From contig CM055096.1 in assembly GCA_029204225.1 (NCBI GenBank), forward strand, positions 68,641,741 through 68,705,740: a DNA stretch of 64,000 bases, in the 5' to 3' direction. Made by a program: the position numbers and the translations under genes. Positions 31,710-42,445 of this stretch are shown here, piece by piece; within the stretch, counting starts at the first letter, position 1, and each line of letters begins with the position of its first letter. This stretch comes from Diphasiastrum complanatum (lineage: Eukaryota > Streptophyta > Lycopodiopsida > Lycopodiales > Lycopodiaceae). Below the pieces are notes generated by a model. That model did not search any database. It worked only from the letters and a program-made list of their open reading frames with translations, and was not told where the DNA came from.

Positions 31710-33200
31710 AGAAGTGAAATGAATTTACAATCCTTTAACCAATACAAATTCCCCTTTGATGTAGAATTAACTTCTCTTCACAAAAACCATAAATTTTGGT
31801 CTGAAAATCCAAGGTTCAAATAGACTAAAAAACAGATTTGAAGGTCATTGAAAAACTATGAAAGTCGTTGAAGTCCTGTGAAAAAAATAGGACTTCAAAA
31901 TGACAATTGTCCCATTAATGTAAAATCCACTTCCCTTCACAAAAATCCAAAATTTTTGGCGATTATCCAAGATTCTGATCGATCTGATCGGTCGGAAGTG
32001 AATTTTAGACCTTTTGCGATGGTTTTTCCTTGATAACTTTTTACTCCTTGCACTGTTTGACCTGATATTTTGACAGTAGCTAGATCTGATGCAGATCTTT
32101 CCACTGATCTGGTCTGCGAGGGCTCTCTTGTGCGAGAGTTGGTTGTGCGAAGATTCTTTAGCTGTTTTTGCAGATAATAAAACATGATATCTCTCAGATC
32201 TTTGGGAAGTAACTCTTGCAAGGCTCATAGTAGTTGGATCTGGGTCAGATCTCACTATAGAATTTTCTACGAGAGTTAACTCTCGCAAGAAGTGAAAATT
32301 TCACTGTCTGCAAAGGTTCAAAACCACTTTTTTGGCTTGATCTTCACCAATTCTCTATACTAACTCTCGCAGGCTTCATCACTGATGGAAATTATCATTC
32401 TGTATCGATTGAGGGGGTCTGCAAGAGTTCTTACTGGAAGGATTTGCTGGATCTTCACTTTTAGTGATTTTTTTGCACTTAAATCCAATTTTTTGCTCAC
32501 TGGAATCAACCCAACTCTCGCAAGCTCTTCTGTGTCCTGGTCTCACTGAGATGGAACTTCAGAATCCTCTGCGAGAGTTCTTGCCCACTGGAGCTGAAAA
32601 TTTTGCTATCTGCGAGCGTTCACTGGTACTTTCCCACTTTTTTTTCATTGGGAACTCTCGCACATGCACTTAGACATCAAGCTAACTCTCACAAGCTTCT
32701 CTGTGTCCTGGTCTCATTGAGATGGAACTTCATAGGGCTCTGCAAGAGTTCTTATGAAGATTTAAATTTTTTTGGATTTTTTCAAGGGTTTTTTGAAATT
32801 TTTATGACTTTTCTCTGATTTTTACAATCTACTTGGAACTAACTCTCGCAGGCTTCTATGCAGATCTGGGACAGTACCCTGGAGCTGCTGCCAGTCATGC
32901 AAGGGTTAATTGACACTAGTTTTGGAGATATAAAAATATGATGAGATTTTAGGCTCTTTTTCTCTCCAAAAATGCAGATTGGTGCGTTTTTTGGATTTTT
33001 TGGCTGGTTGGTTTGGGTTTCAAGCCCTTAGAGGATCTTTAGAGCCTCCTCTACCCTCTCACACCTCCTCCGCTAGCTGTGAATAGTCCAAACACAGAAA
33101 AATAGAAAACTAACTCTAAACTCCCAAAAATCTACCTAAAACTACTCTAAAAAACAAGAAAATAGCTAAAATGCAGCTAAACTAGTTAGTGGAAACCTAT
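31710..33200 (-). other. Leader of the antisense gypsy element B, with TGCGAGAGTT repeats
   Basis: This lies downstream of the minus-strand primer-binding site at 33217. AACTCTCGCA or TGCGAGAGTT recurs about ten times between 32120 and 32855, in both orientations. A ~70-bp block at 32513-32583 recurs at 32678-32748 (TGTGTCCTGGTCTCA, GAGATGGAACTTCA). No Gag or pol motif was found. Confidence 0.45.
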
Positions 33201-33217
33201 CCCTGGCAACGGCGCCA
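33201..33217 (-). other. Primer-binding site of element B
   Basis: Minus strand TGGCGCCGTTGCCAGGG, one base after the LTR end. This type of site is known from Athila/Tat-type gypsy elements. Confidence 0.75.
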
Positions 33218-33218
33218 C

Positions 33219-34028
33219 TGTAGGATCAAAGATCTTGCGTAGTATAGCCCTCCCGCTTGTCAACAAGGGATAGGTACCTTACAATGCATAGATGCTATTT
33301 TTAGTTAGTTTCCTACTTTCTCCCTTAACTCTATTCACCACTAACACTACTCTCCCTTAACTCTACTCCTCTACACTAACATTCTTCATGATTTTGGGTG
33401 AAGCGAAGGGATAGAAAAGAAGAGGAAGAGAGAAGAGAGGAGAGAAAGAGAGAGAGATGAGATGGAGGTAAGCTCAAATGCTCAATGTCATTGCTTATGG
33501 AGAAACCTTAACTAATCACAAACAAAAAGCATGGAAGAAATGGAAATAACAAGCATTCACAACAATAGCATAAGCAAGAGTGATTAGCAAATGAGGATGC
33601 TTGAGCTCTCAAAATGATAGAGTCTCCTCCTCTCTATTAAGCATGAAAATAGTGTACAAATGGTGTCTTTTTATAAAATGGGGAAGGCCCTTGACCCTCA
33701 ATCCTATTGGCTAATATTCACAATGATCCTATCCATTCATCTTGGACCCAACTTGATCCAAGGGTCCACAAAAAGTACATTGGAAATCACAAGATTCATG
33801 TGAGTCCAAAATTGGACCCAACTCTAAAAAGTAAACTCTAAGTTTAAAATTGACTTTGGGCCTCCGGTTTTATTTTAATTACAAAGGGCCCAAGTCTATT
33901 ATTTTATTTACAACTTAACTTGCGTGCTCATTGGGCCATGGGCTTACGCGCGCAGGATGCCATGCCCTCGCAACACATTTTATTGGATGATTTTATTTAT
34001 TTACACTTTGTTGGGAATACTCCCAACA
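33219..34028 (-). mobile_element. Gypsy LTR, family B
   Basis: 810 bp, minus strand TGTTGGGAGTATTCCCAACA to GATCCTACA. The outer end folds as an 8-bp hairpin (TGTTGGGA/TCCCAACA, 34009-34028). A GA-rich tract lies at 33415-33472. A second partial copy of the outer end is at 39559-39671 in the opposite orientation. Confidence 0.75.
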
Positions 34029-35320
34029 TCTCGAAAGAATGAAAAGCTATACGATTAATATACGAATAAGTAAGTAGCTAGCTATTGATAATGACTCTGT
34101 TAGGCTTCAAGAATACTCTATACTTAATCCAATACTTTCGATGTAAATGCCTTAGCATGTGGGTGATTTGTTTAAGCAGCTGAAGATGGATAGTTCACAA
34201 GAGATGACTTCAACTCTCATTCATGTATGACGCCTTACAGAATATCATCAATACGGTGGGTGACCTAACTTGGTACCATGATTTTACTCACGGTATGTAT
34301 GATGATTTACAAACCTTGCGCGTAATATTTTTTTGAGTAATAAAAAGTATAGGCTGATCCTGCATGCACAGTAGATAACATGGGCATGAGTTAAAAAAAA
34401 AAATTCTCTACATCCAGTGTCCGATTAATATAAGTAAAATCAAGTAATTATATAGAGCTCGACCATGGTACACTTGAACGACATGGATTTGCCCAAGTTA
34501 TTCGGTTCTTGGACTCCCTATAAATTGCTACGGGAGGCTTGTGGGGGCTAGTATAGCATGGTTGTGCTCTAGTACCTAGCGTTGTGACCATCGCCCAGTC
34601 TCTGTCCATCTGTGTAATGAAAGATAGCTTCTTACATGAAGAATGTATATGTGAAATTAATACGTTCTTTTGCTCCTTTACTGATCAGTATGGCGTCTGC
34701 CCTTATACGGCTTCGTTAAAAGGGCAGAACGTAATGAATAATGGGGAAGATTGGACGTACTTGTTTTTTATGCAACCTAGCTGATAAAGTAGTGAATCTT
34801 GTTTTGGACATGAAGAACAACTGATGCTCAGCTATGACACTTGTCTTCCTCACGCGACTAACTTGTGCAATTTTGTTGTGTGGGATGGTGGCAGGTAACA
34901 ACTGGGTGTCTTAAAACTTGCTTCGCTTTATGGTACTCTTTATGTATCGTTAAACTTTATACAACTGTATTTTTACCTGTTATGCTATAAATTGAAGGAT
35001 TCAAAGGGTTTGGTCTTGACTTGTCAAGAGGGACTATGTAAAATCTTGTTACTCTCTCTCTAGCATCTCTGATGCCACCCCGGCTACCCTTTGGTCGGGG
35101 AAACCTTTACCTTTACTTGTATTTTGAGGCTAACAAGGTCTGTTGTATGATGTAGTCCACAAGATGGTTTCATGATGCAGTCACTCTTGGCTATGGGGAG
35201 CCCCTTCCTCCTCCTAGTCCTTTTGTTCAGACTATTATATTTTGCATGAAGAAGACTGTTGAAGTTCACAATTTGATTAAATGCTGCTGGCCCGGATGAT
35301 AAAATTCTTTGCCTTGTTGA
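34029..35320. other. No gene recognised
   Basis: Short frames only; at 34584-34784 and on the opposite strand they overlap without motif. 35080-35260 looks weakly protein-like in places but has stops in each frame. Confidence 0.35.
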
Positions 35321-35321
35321 T

Positions 35322-35935
35322 TTGATGTGCATCATGGATTGGATCAAAATTTATACGAATTTTATTAAAAAGAAGGAGTCCCTTAGCATGGTTGAAAAAA
35401 TTTATATGAAACTTTCAAACTATGCTGAACGAATTCTGCTGAGAAAAAATTCTGTAATACGCATGTTCGGAAAGTATTCGCTTGCCTGGAAAAAGAGAAT
35501 GGTGACTCCTCTATTGATACTCCTGTCTCTTCTACTGCTCCTACTTCACCTCATCCATTGATTTTTACCAAAGACCTTGATGAAGACAGTGCTTCTCAGT
35601 TAGAGTCTTTCTCGCAAGAAATATGTGATGTGGGAAATCAATCTGCCTTTGAATTTTGTCAAGCCAATAGCTGCCAAATACCATTGGTACCTAGTAGTGT
35701 CATTGAGTTTAAATCTACAAAAACTGCTTACAAACTTTGGAGCCTTCCTTCTGTCAACTTCCTAGCACCTACCTCTATTGAGCTTTGGATCGCTCTTGCT
35801 CATCTCACTGATGAAGAAGTCCAAGCATGCAAGCTTGCTGCTTTGCATAAGAGTCCTTCTTTTGATACTCCTATTGCCTTTGATACTGTTATCAAGATGA
35901 GCAGATTCAAACCTTCAAGATGTCCTTCTGAGTAG
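35322..35935 (+). pseudogene. Unrecognised coding remnant with one frameshift
   Basis: Frame one reads MMCIMDWIKIYTNFIKKKES to AERILLRKNSVIR. The second frame, overlapping from about 35455, reads HVRKVFACLEKENGDSSIDT, then SASQLESFSQEICDVG and FLAPTSIELWIALAHLTDEE, to TAG at 35933. Codon-like composition and length support real coding origin. The family is unknown. It lies before a gypsy integrase remnant, so it may be transposon-derived or host. Confidence 0.35.
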
Positions 35936-36179
35936 ACCTGGGTTCTGAGAGCCCAGCGAAGGTTTATGGTACTGTATAGGCCACATCTGACCAAAACAAT
36001 GATTTTCTAAGTCATTTTTCATCAAAAAATACTGTGCTTCCTTTTTTCCATGCTGATGACTTTCTGACTTTTGCTCATCAATCTTTTCTCAATTTTTTTT
36101 TAACTGTCTTTTTCCAAAAAACTCAACAATTTAAATACTGAAAACAAAAAACTGAAAAACAAATAAAATTAAAAAACCA

Positions 36180-36705
36180 TTGAGATCAGGCTTGCTGAAC
36201 TGGCGGAGCAAGCTGCCAAAACTTGAGCAATTGGCTGTCATTCCTTCACTTTATATGGGCCTTCACCGATAAACTTCAACTTTCCCTTGATCAGCTTGGT
36301 TTTTTACATCAATGCAAGATCTCCTGCTTTCAGATCCTTTTTGTGCAATCGACGATCGTGCCATGCCTTGCGGTGGGCTATCTCCGCTGCTAAGGCATGA
36401 ACTGCCATCAATCGGGTTTCACATAATTTGTGCAACGCTTCATGATGGAGTTGTAAAGACTTATCATCATTTAATCGGTCTGTTGCTGCTATGCGTAAAG
36501 ATGGGATTAAAAATTCAATCGGCATGACATCATCTTGACCAGTTGAAAGGGTGTTTGATTTGTACTATTTTGTAAGCAATTCTGAATGCCCATAACGCTG
36601 CATATAGTTTATGTTCCCAATCAGACCGACTTGCTTCAACTGTCTTTGTCATAATGGTGCAGAGAATCTTATTGGAAGATTCAGGTTGGCCATTCCCTTG
36701 GGGGA
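36180..36705 (-). pseudogene. Ty3/gypsy integrase C-terminal half
   Basis: Minus-strand reading: PQGNGQPESSNK (the region just after the catalytic core), DWEHKLYAALWAFRIAYK, MPIEFLIPSLRIA, HRKAWHDRRLHKKDLKAGDL, then after one stop KTKLIKGKLKFIGEGPY. This is the standard order of gypsy integrase to its C-terminal domain. The catalytic core is missing upstream because the sequence ends at the junction with the + strand RT. Confidence 0.85.
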
Positions 36706-38117
36706 CTTATCAAGATCTAAAGGGTATTCCAACGTCAGTTATTGAACATACCATACCTTTAGTACCTGATACAGTTCCAAAGGTTCCAAAGTTCTATCGC
36801 TGTAATCCTAATGTTGCGGACCTGATAAAGAAAGAACTTCATAGATTGCTTGATGCCGATTTCATTTATGAGATCGAGCATACCGAGTGGATTTCACCGA
36901 TTATCATTGTTCCTAAAAAAAATGGAAAATTGAGAATCTGTGTGAATTTAAAGACGTTGAACAAAGTGACGTGGAAGGATCACTTTCCGTTACCTTTTAC
37001 TGAAAGCATTTTGGATCACCTTGCTGGAGCGGAAGCTTATAGTTACTTGGATGGATTTATTGGTTATTACCAGGTTAAGATTGCACCTATAGATTGTCAC
37101 AAAACTGCTTTTGCAACAGAATGGGGCACCTATGCTTACAAAGTAATGTCGTTTGGACTCTTTAATGCACCAAGTTCATTCCAAAGAGTAATGCAATTTG
37201 CTTTTAAAGATTATTTGCAAAAATTCCTTGAAATTTACTTGGATGACCTGGGAGTCCATAGTACAGATGCAGACCACCTGGATCGATTGGAAAAAGTATT
37301 TGAAAGATGCCGCAAATATCAAATTTCTCTAAATCCAGAAAAATGTTAGATATGGATTTCCCACAGAGTTGTGCTTGGACATGTGTTATCAAGACATGGT
37401 ATTGCCACAGACTATTCTAAAATCAAGGTTATTGTGGAATTGCCACCGCCAACAACAATTCGTGGAGTTTATGTGTCTATGGGTCATGCGAACTACTATC
37501 AAATTTTTATTATCTTCTTTGCGGATTTAGCACGACCTATATACAAACTGACTATTGTTCCTATTTGGATAGTAGAGGCGTTAGAAGCCTTTGAGAAGTA
37601 AAAAAAAACATTAACTTCAGCACCAATACTACGTTCTCCAGATTGGACAATAGAATTTCATGCTCATATAGATGCCTCAAAATATGCCATTGGATCAGTT
37701 TTGACGCAGCCAGGTGACTATCAGAAGGATTATCCTATACAATTTGCAAGCAGACAACTTACAGATCCAGAGAAGAATTATTCAACAACAGAACATGAAG
37801 CATTAGCCATGATTTTTTCTGTTAAAAAATTTTGTCACTATCTCATGGAAATGCACTTTGTATTTTAAACGAAGCATCAGCCGTTACTGTACGTGATAAA
37901 CAAGACGTGCAATACTGGACGTATTGCAAGATGGTTATTGTTATTGGCTGAATTTGACTTTCGTATTGTGGTTCAAAAGGGGAAGCAACATTATCTAGCC
38001 GATCACGTTTTGCGAATCGAATTTGCACTAGTTAGTACTGAAGTGGATGATGAATTACTAGATGCTGCATTGTTCTATGTTGAAGCAGTACCTGAGTGGA
38101 AAGATTCTGACGCCTGA
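36706..38117 (+). pseudogene. Ty3/gypsy reverse transcriptase and RNase H
   Basis: RT motifs in order: SPIIIVPKKNGKLRICVN, YLDGFIGYYQVKI, MSFGLFNAPSSFQRVM and the catalytic YLDD at 37235-37246. A TAG at 37347 and a TAA at 37600 interrupt the connection. RNase H has HAHIDASKYAIGSVLTQPG (first Asp) and NYSTTEHEALAMIF (catalytic Glu), then a TAA near 37866 and GRIARWLLLLAEFDFRI. No integrase follows; a different ORF begins at once. Confidence 0.88.
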
Positions 38118-39557
38118 ATAAGCACATCCAAAGCCTCTTTCAGGCACTGATGGATGTCTCCAGAAAAGTGCAAGAGCTGCAATCAGAAGTTGCACAAAGA
38201 CTTGTCCCCCTCCAAGCACAGTTGTTGATCTATGAAACTGAAAATGCACACTTGGGAGTGGAGGTGCAGAGTCTCCAACAAGAAAAACTCGCCTGGCTAG
38301 CTCAACTGACACCTGATTCAAGACCACTCTCTCAAGCAAAGATGAACCTTTTCAAGCATCAAGTGCAGGTCTACAATCAAACTCCGAATAGCTACCAGAC
38401 GGAGTTCAACAAGTACTGGGCCAGCGCAACTCAGGAGTTTGCCCATGCCAAACAAGCCCTCAAGGCTTGTCAAAAATTTATGGAGCAGAAGGCTCAGCCA
38501 ACCCCAGTGGTAATTCCAATGTCACATCTCTTTGATGCTGCCCAGGCAAGCACGAGCCAAGATCAAGGCCAACAGGCAGTAGGGGACACAAGCCAGGATT
38601 ACGGGTCAGGCGGGCAGGGCCAAGGGCCTCCCGATACTGGAGCTGAGATGCAGGACCAAGGCCAAGACACGGGCCCCAACCATAGCCAAGGGGAAGGACA
38701 AGCCTCCTCATCAAGAGGCTCACGCTCTATATCTGCCAGCCGGGCTTTCAGATGTCCCAAGTCCATGGAGGAGAAAATCAATGACTTCTTATCCAAATAT
38801 CCCAACGAGTCTTCAAGAGACGGCTGGCAGATATCCTTTTTAGCGCAAACTATCAAGGGAAACGAGCTGCAAACACTCCCCACCCCCTTACCACAACTAG
38901 AGTGGCATCAGCAGCTATTTGAGCATGACCCTGCGGGGCCATCAGGGCTTATGTGACAAGTGCTCAACAACTTTGGATAAACGCCCATTTTCTGCCATGC
39001 CTATGACGAACCAAATGGGCGGAATGCGGCACCCCAATGGACAAGATCATGCTCAGTAACTGCAATTGGCCAAAAATCAACTCAGAGCACGGCTGGACAA
39101 TGGCTGTAGATGTCCAAAGGGCTCTCAACAAATTTTTCACTGAGTATTTTAATTGTCCAGATCCAACAATCCGTGCGGCAGCAACTTACGTCCGGGACTT
39201 GGAATATCTGACGAGTATAGAGACCAAATGAGACAATTTCCTTCCTCCCATCTATTTTGATCCTAATAAGGCATTGGCCTCAGATCGCGTGGAGGATCGG
39301 CTACCAATCGCTTGTGTGTATTACCAAACCGACCTTCTAGGCCACCCTTGGATGAGCCGTTTTCAAGCCTAGATGGATCAACGATGGATCACCGGCGTCC
39401 ACAAGTCCCTGCACACAAATAAAGACTTAAAAAATATTGGCCAAATCACCTTCATGGAAGATGTAACGACAGACTTGATCAACCAGCGGTGAGCAAGCAC
39501 TCTCTTTACTGAACCGGCAGAGTGCCGAGGGACCCGCACTACTTCAAGCTGTGGAAT
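38113..39557 (+). pseudogene. Unrecognised ORF, coiled-coil and Gln/Gly-rich, after gypsy RNase H
   Basis: Open for 268 codons (38150-38956) and readable from LNKHIQSLFQAL at 38121. The N-terminus is heptad-like (VSRKVQELQSEVAQRL, then VEVQSLQQEKLAW). The middle is low complexity, rich in Gln/Gly/Asp (DQGQDTGPNHSQGEGQASSS). After a frameshift near 38940 the frame continues through KIMLSNCNWPKINSEHGW and PTIRAAATYVRDLEYL, with stops near 39229, 39370 and 39490. The total would be about 460 residues. It resembles neither Gag nor pol that I know; perhaps an accessory ORF of element B, whose LTR fragment abuts it. Confidence 0.5.
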
Positions 39558-39558
39558 C

Positions 39559-39671
39559 TGTTGGGGGTATTCCCAACACAACGTGAGTAAAGGGATAAAT
39601 TTGATAATAAATGTGTTGCGAGGGCATGTCTTCCTATGCGTATAAGTCCATGACCCAATGAGTACGCAAGA
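39559..39671 (+). mobile_element. Outer end of a family B LTR
   Basis: TGTTGGGGGTATTCCCAACA and the following ~90 bp match the reverse complement of 33915-34028 (CTCGCAACACAT and ATTGGGTCATG-like words). It is cut at 39671 where copia RT begins. Confidence 0.75.
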
Positions 39672-41090
39672 TATTTCTTCCTCTAGATCTCCGTGGAGAA
39701 AGACTATCTTTACATCAATTTGGTGAATTTCCAAATTGTATTGTGTAGCGTATGCAAGGAGCAGCCGTATGCTTGTCATCTTGACCATCGACGAATATGT
39801 GTCGAAATAATCAACGCCACACCTTTGTGTGTAGCCCTTCGTGACAGGCCTTGCTTTGTAATGGCCAACAGTGCCATTTGATTTCATTTTTTTTTTGTAC
39901 ACCCACTTGCAATCAACGATCTTTTTGATTTCTGGCAGTGGCTCTAGTGTCCATGCCTCGTTTCGCATCATCAACTCGATCTCCTTTGACATTGCCTGCT
40001 TCCAAAATTCTCCCTCTGGACTCTAGACTCTGGACAGCTTCTTGATATATTGTTGGCTCTTCAGTGAAGCTGTAGTACTCAAATTGCGTGTCTTCGCTCC
40101 ACTGAAGGTTGTCAGTGTATCAATCTGGAGGTCTTCTTTGTCTTGTTGACCTTCTAGGTTCGTTTCATCAATGTTCGAACGCTTCTTGTTCATGGGGTTG
40201 ATCTTCTGCTTCTTGTTGCTCTGGAGTTTGTGGTTCAACATTTTGATTTGACATCTGTCCTCGATCTCCCTCTTGAATTGGCATCAATGTGAAGATCTCA
40301 TGGTCATTCTCATCTTTTAGTCCAGGGAATGTGGACTTATCGAACTTCACATCTCTACTCGAAACAACCTTTTTCATGGTTGGATTGTAGAGTCTGTACA
40401 CTTTTGATCCATTCAAGTACCCGACCATGATTGTTTGCTCTGATTTATCATCGAGCTTGTTTCTTTTTTCTTTTGGAATGTGCTTGTATGCTGCACATCC
40501 AAACACATGTACGTATGATAGATCAGGCTTTCTACTTGTCCACATTTCATATGTGTCTTGTTTTCCAGCGTTGTCATTGTTGATCTGTTCTGTAGGTGTA
40601 CTGCTGCAGCTATTGCCTCAGTCCAGAATTGGCTTTGTTCTTTCTTTTTGGGTTGAATCTGCAATCGTATGCAGAGTGCCTCTTATTCTTGCAGTGCATG
40701 CAATCGTATGGATTGTAGCTGATTGTAAAGATGCATCACTAAAGCTGCAGTCCTCACTTCGTACTTCTATTTTAATCTTTCCCATGTTGCATGGCTACCT
40801 TCACAGTCTTCAATTTGCATGAGTAGATCTTCATTGATGGACAAAACGCTGATCACCATGACACGCTCATCCTTTCTGATCCATTTAGCTCTCCTCGGGT
40901 CTCCCTCTAGAGGCTGCACCTCTGAGAGTTTGGTCACTGACCAGATGCTTTCAGAAGTGTTTTGATTTTGAATTTTCATATCTTGTAGTTTGCGTCATCA
41001 AGACTGATTGATACTCTTGTTTGGATCGTTGTAGTCATATTGTGTTTCCTAGAGAATTACTGTTCAGTTATCAGTAGTGATAATCTGTAG
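39672..41090 (-). pseudogene. Internally deleted copia gag-pol (element N)
   Basis: Minus-strand order from the primer-binding site: Gag (DPRRAKWIRKDERVMVISVL, HATWERLK); a zinc knuckle, CMHCKNKRHSAYDC, near 40700; then, with protease and integrase core deleted, the end of integrase (FWTEAIAAAVHLQNRS, FGCAAYKHIPKEKR, VGYLNGSKVYRLYNP, SSRDVKFD). RT starts at 39992 (EAWTLEPLPE, DCKWVYKKK, QIDVKIVFLHGDLEEEI) and is cut at the family B LTR fragment before YVDD. Confidence 0.85.
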
Positions 41091-41863
41091 GCTCTGATAC
41101 CATGTCGCGAACAAGATTTGTATCGCGAACGGATTTGTTTTTTTTTTTAATTTTCTTGTGTGGAATATTGTAGGATCCTAGGCACTTGACTATAGATCAC
41201 AGAACAGAAATCTTTCTAGCAATCAAGATAGCGAAAAACAAGGAGATGGACAAGAGAGAGCAACTATATTATCAGTTTGAGTTTTAGAGCGAGATGATCA
41301 GTATCTTGCTCGTTGGCGGTCTGACACTCTGCTCTTTCGTTGTGTTCTACTCGTTGGCAGACTTTCATGCACAACTATTTCGTTTCTCTATTTTTTCTAT
41401 TCTTTTTCTTTTTGTGCTCTACTCTCGCACTCTTTTTCAATGTATTCTGTTGATAAAATTGTTTGTATCTACTCTGTGTGGAGTTTACAAGATAGCTAAA
41501 CAGAGAATTACAAGAGTAGTTAATGCTAATCAATGAGTCAGTTACTCTCCGTTATTGCTAATTGTTTCAGCTAAGCATGAAGTTTAAGACTCAATGCCCG
41601 TTGAGCTGCCAACTACTGGTAGCGTGAAAGATTTTCTTTCATTTTCTTTTCATTTTGTGTCGTGTCGTGTCTTTTGGTCCTGGAGGCATGTTTGACTTTC
41701 GCAAATCATTTGACCTTCGAGTTTCGCTTCTCTTCATGTCTTATGGTTTTCGAGGTACGTTGACTTTCGCGAATTGTTTGCCATTCGACCTTCGCTTTGT
41801 GTCGCTTCGCTTCGCGTCACGACAAAGTTGCAAGAGTTCACAATTTCTGACACAAACAAGGGA
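41091..41863 (-). mobile_element. 5' LTR (family A) and primer-binding site of element N
   Basis: The primer-binding site is GCTCTGATACCA on the + strand at 41091-41102, directly next to the LTR at 41103. The LTR ends are TGTG at 41863 and CGCGACA at 41103 in minus orientation, about 761 bp. It matches 5677-6340 and 27976-28226. A pyrimidine/CGAA-rich half (GCGAAGCGAAG words) lies at the outer end. Confidence 0.88.
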
Positions 41864-42445
41864 GAGGACAAAGACAGCAGGTACGTTCCTTGATTCCATC
41901 ACCCAGTCCTCTTCTCTCTTCAAAAATGCCGCAAAAAATGTCAGTCTTTTCAAAATTTTCAAGCCTCGGTATACACTTCACTCTAGCTTTAGTATACCGA
42001 GGGTAATTCTAAGGCCCTAACTAAATTGGAATTAGTATTCCTTGTCTATTCCGAGGTGCATTCTAATTTGATGCATTCTAAATCAACTCAAAATTAATGC
42101 ATTCTAAAAACACACAATTTTCAAAGATTGCTGGCTCCTCCTCCCAAGCCTTGTCAAAAAATACTTGATGGCACAATTTTTTATATGCTAAACTATATTG
42201 ATCATCTGGTTAAAGGATGCCATGTCCAAACATTGACGTATTTGGCATCCAACCACTATTCTTGGGTGACCAGTGTTGGCCGGGTAACAATTTTTTTATT
42301 TTCGGTTCTCAACCCGCTTATCAACCCGATTCTAATTAAGACCCTGACCAGCGGGTGCACTTTTTACCCTATACTAGCTTATGTTACTTTGTAAGAACCG
42401 GCCACGGTTGAGAACCGTCGGGTCCCTTTGAGCCTTGGAGCTGTT
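41864..42445. other. No gene; two inverted repeats
   Basis: CCTCGGTATAC at 41964-41974 is perfectly complementary to 41992-42002 (loop 17 nt). CGGTTCTCAACC at 42303-42314 is complementary to 42406-42417. TGCATTCTAA occurs three times between 42055 and 42110. These may be ends of small DNA elements. Confidence 0.45.

Noticed and set aside
38478-38883. Minus-strand frames of 81 and 94 codons
   Set aside because: Antisense of the Gln/Gly-rich ORF; composition follows from its repeats.
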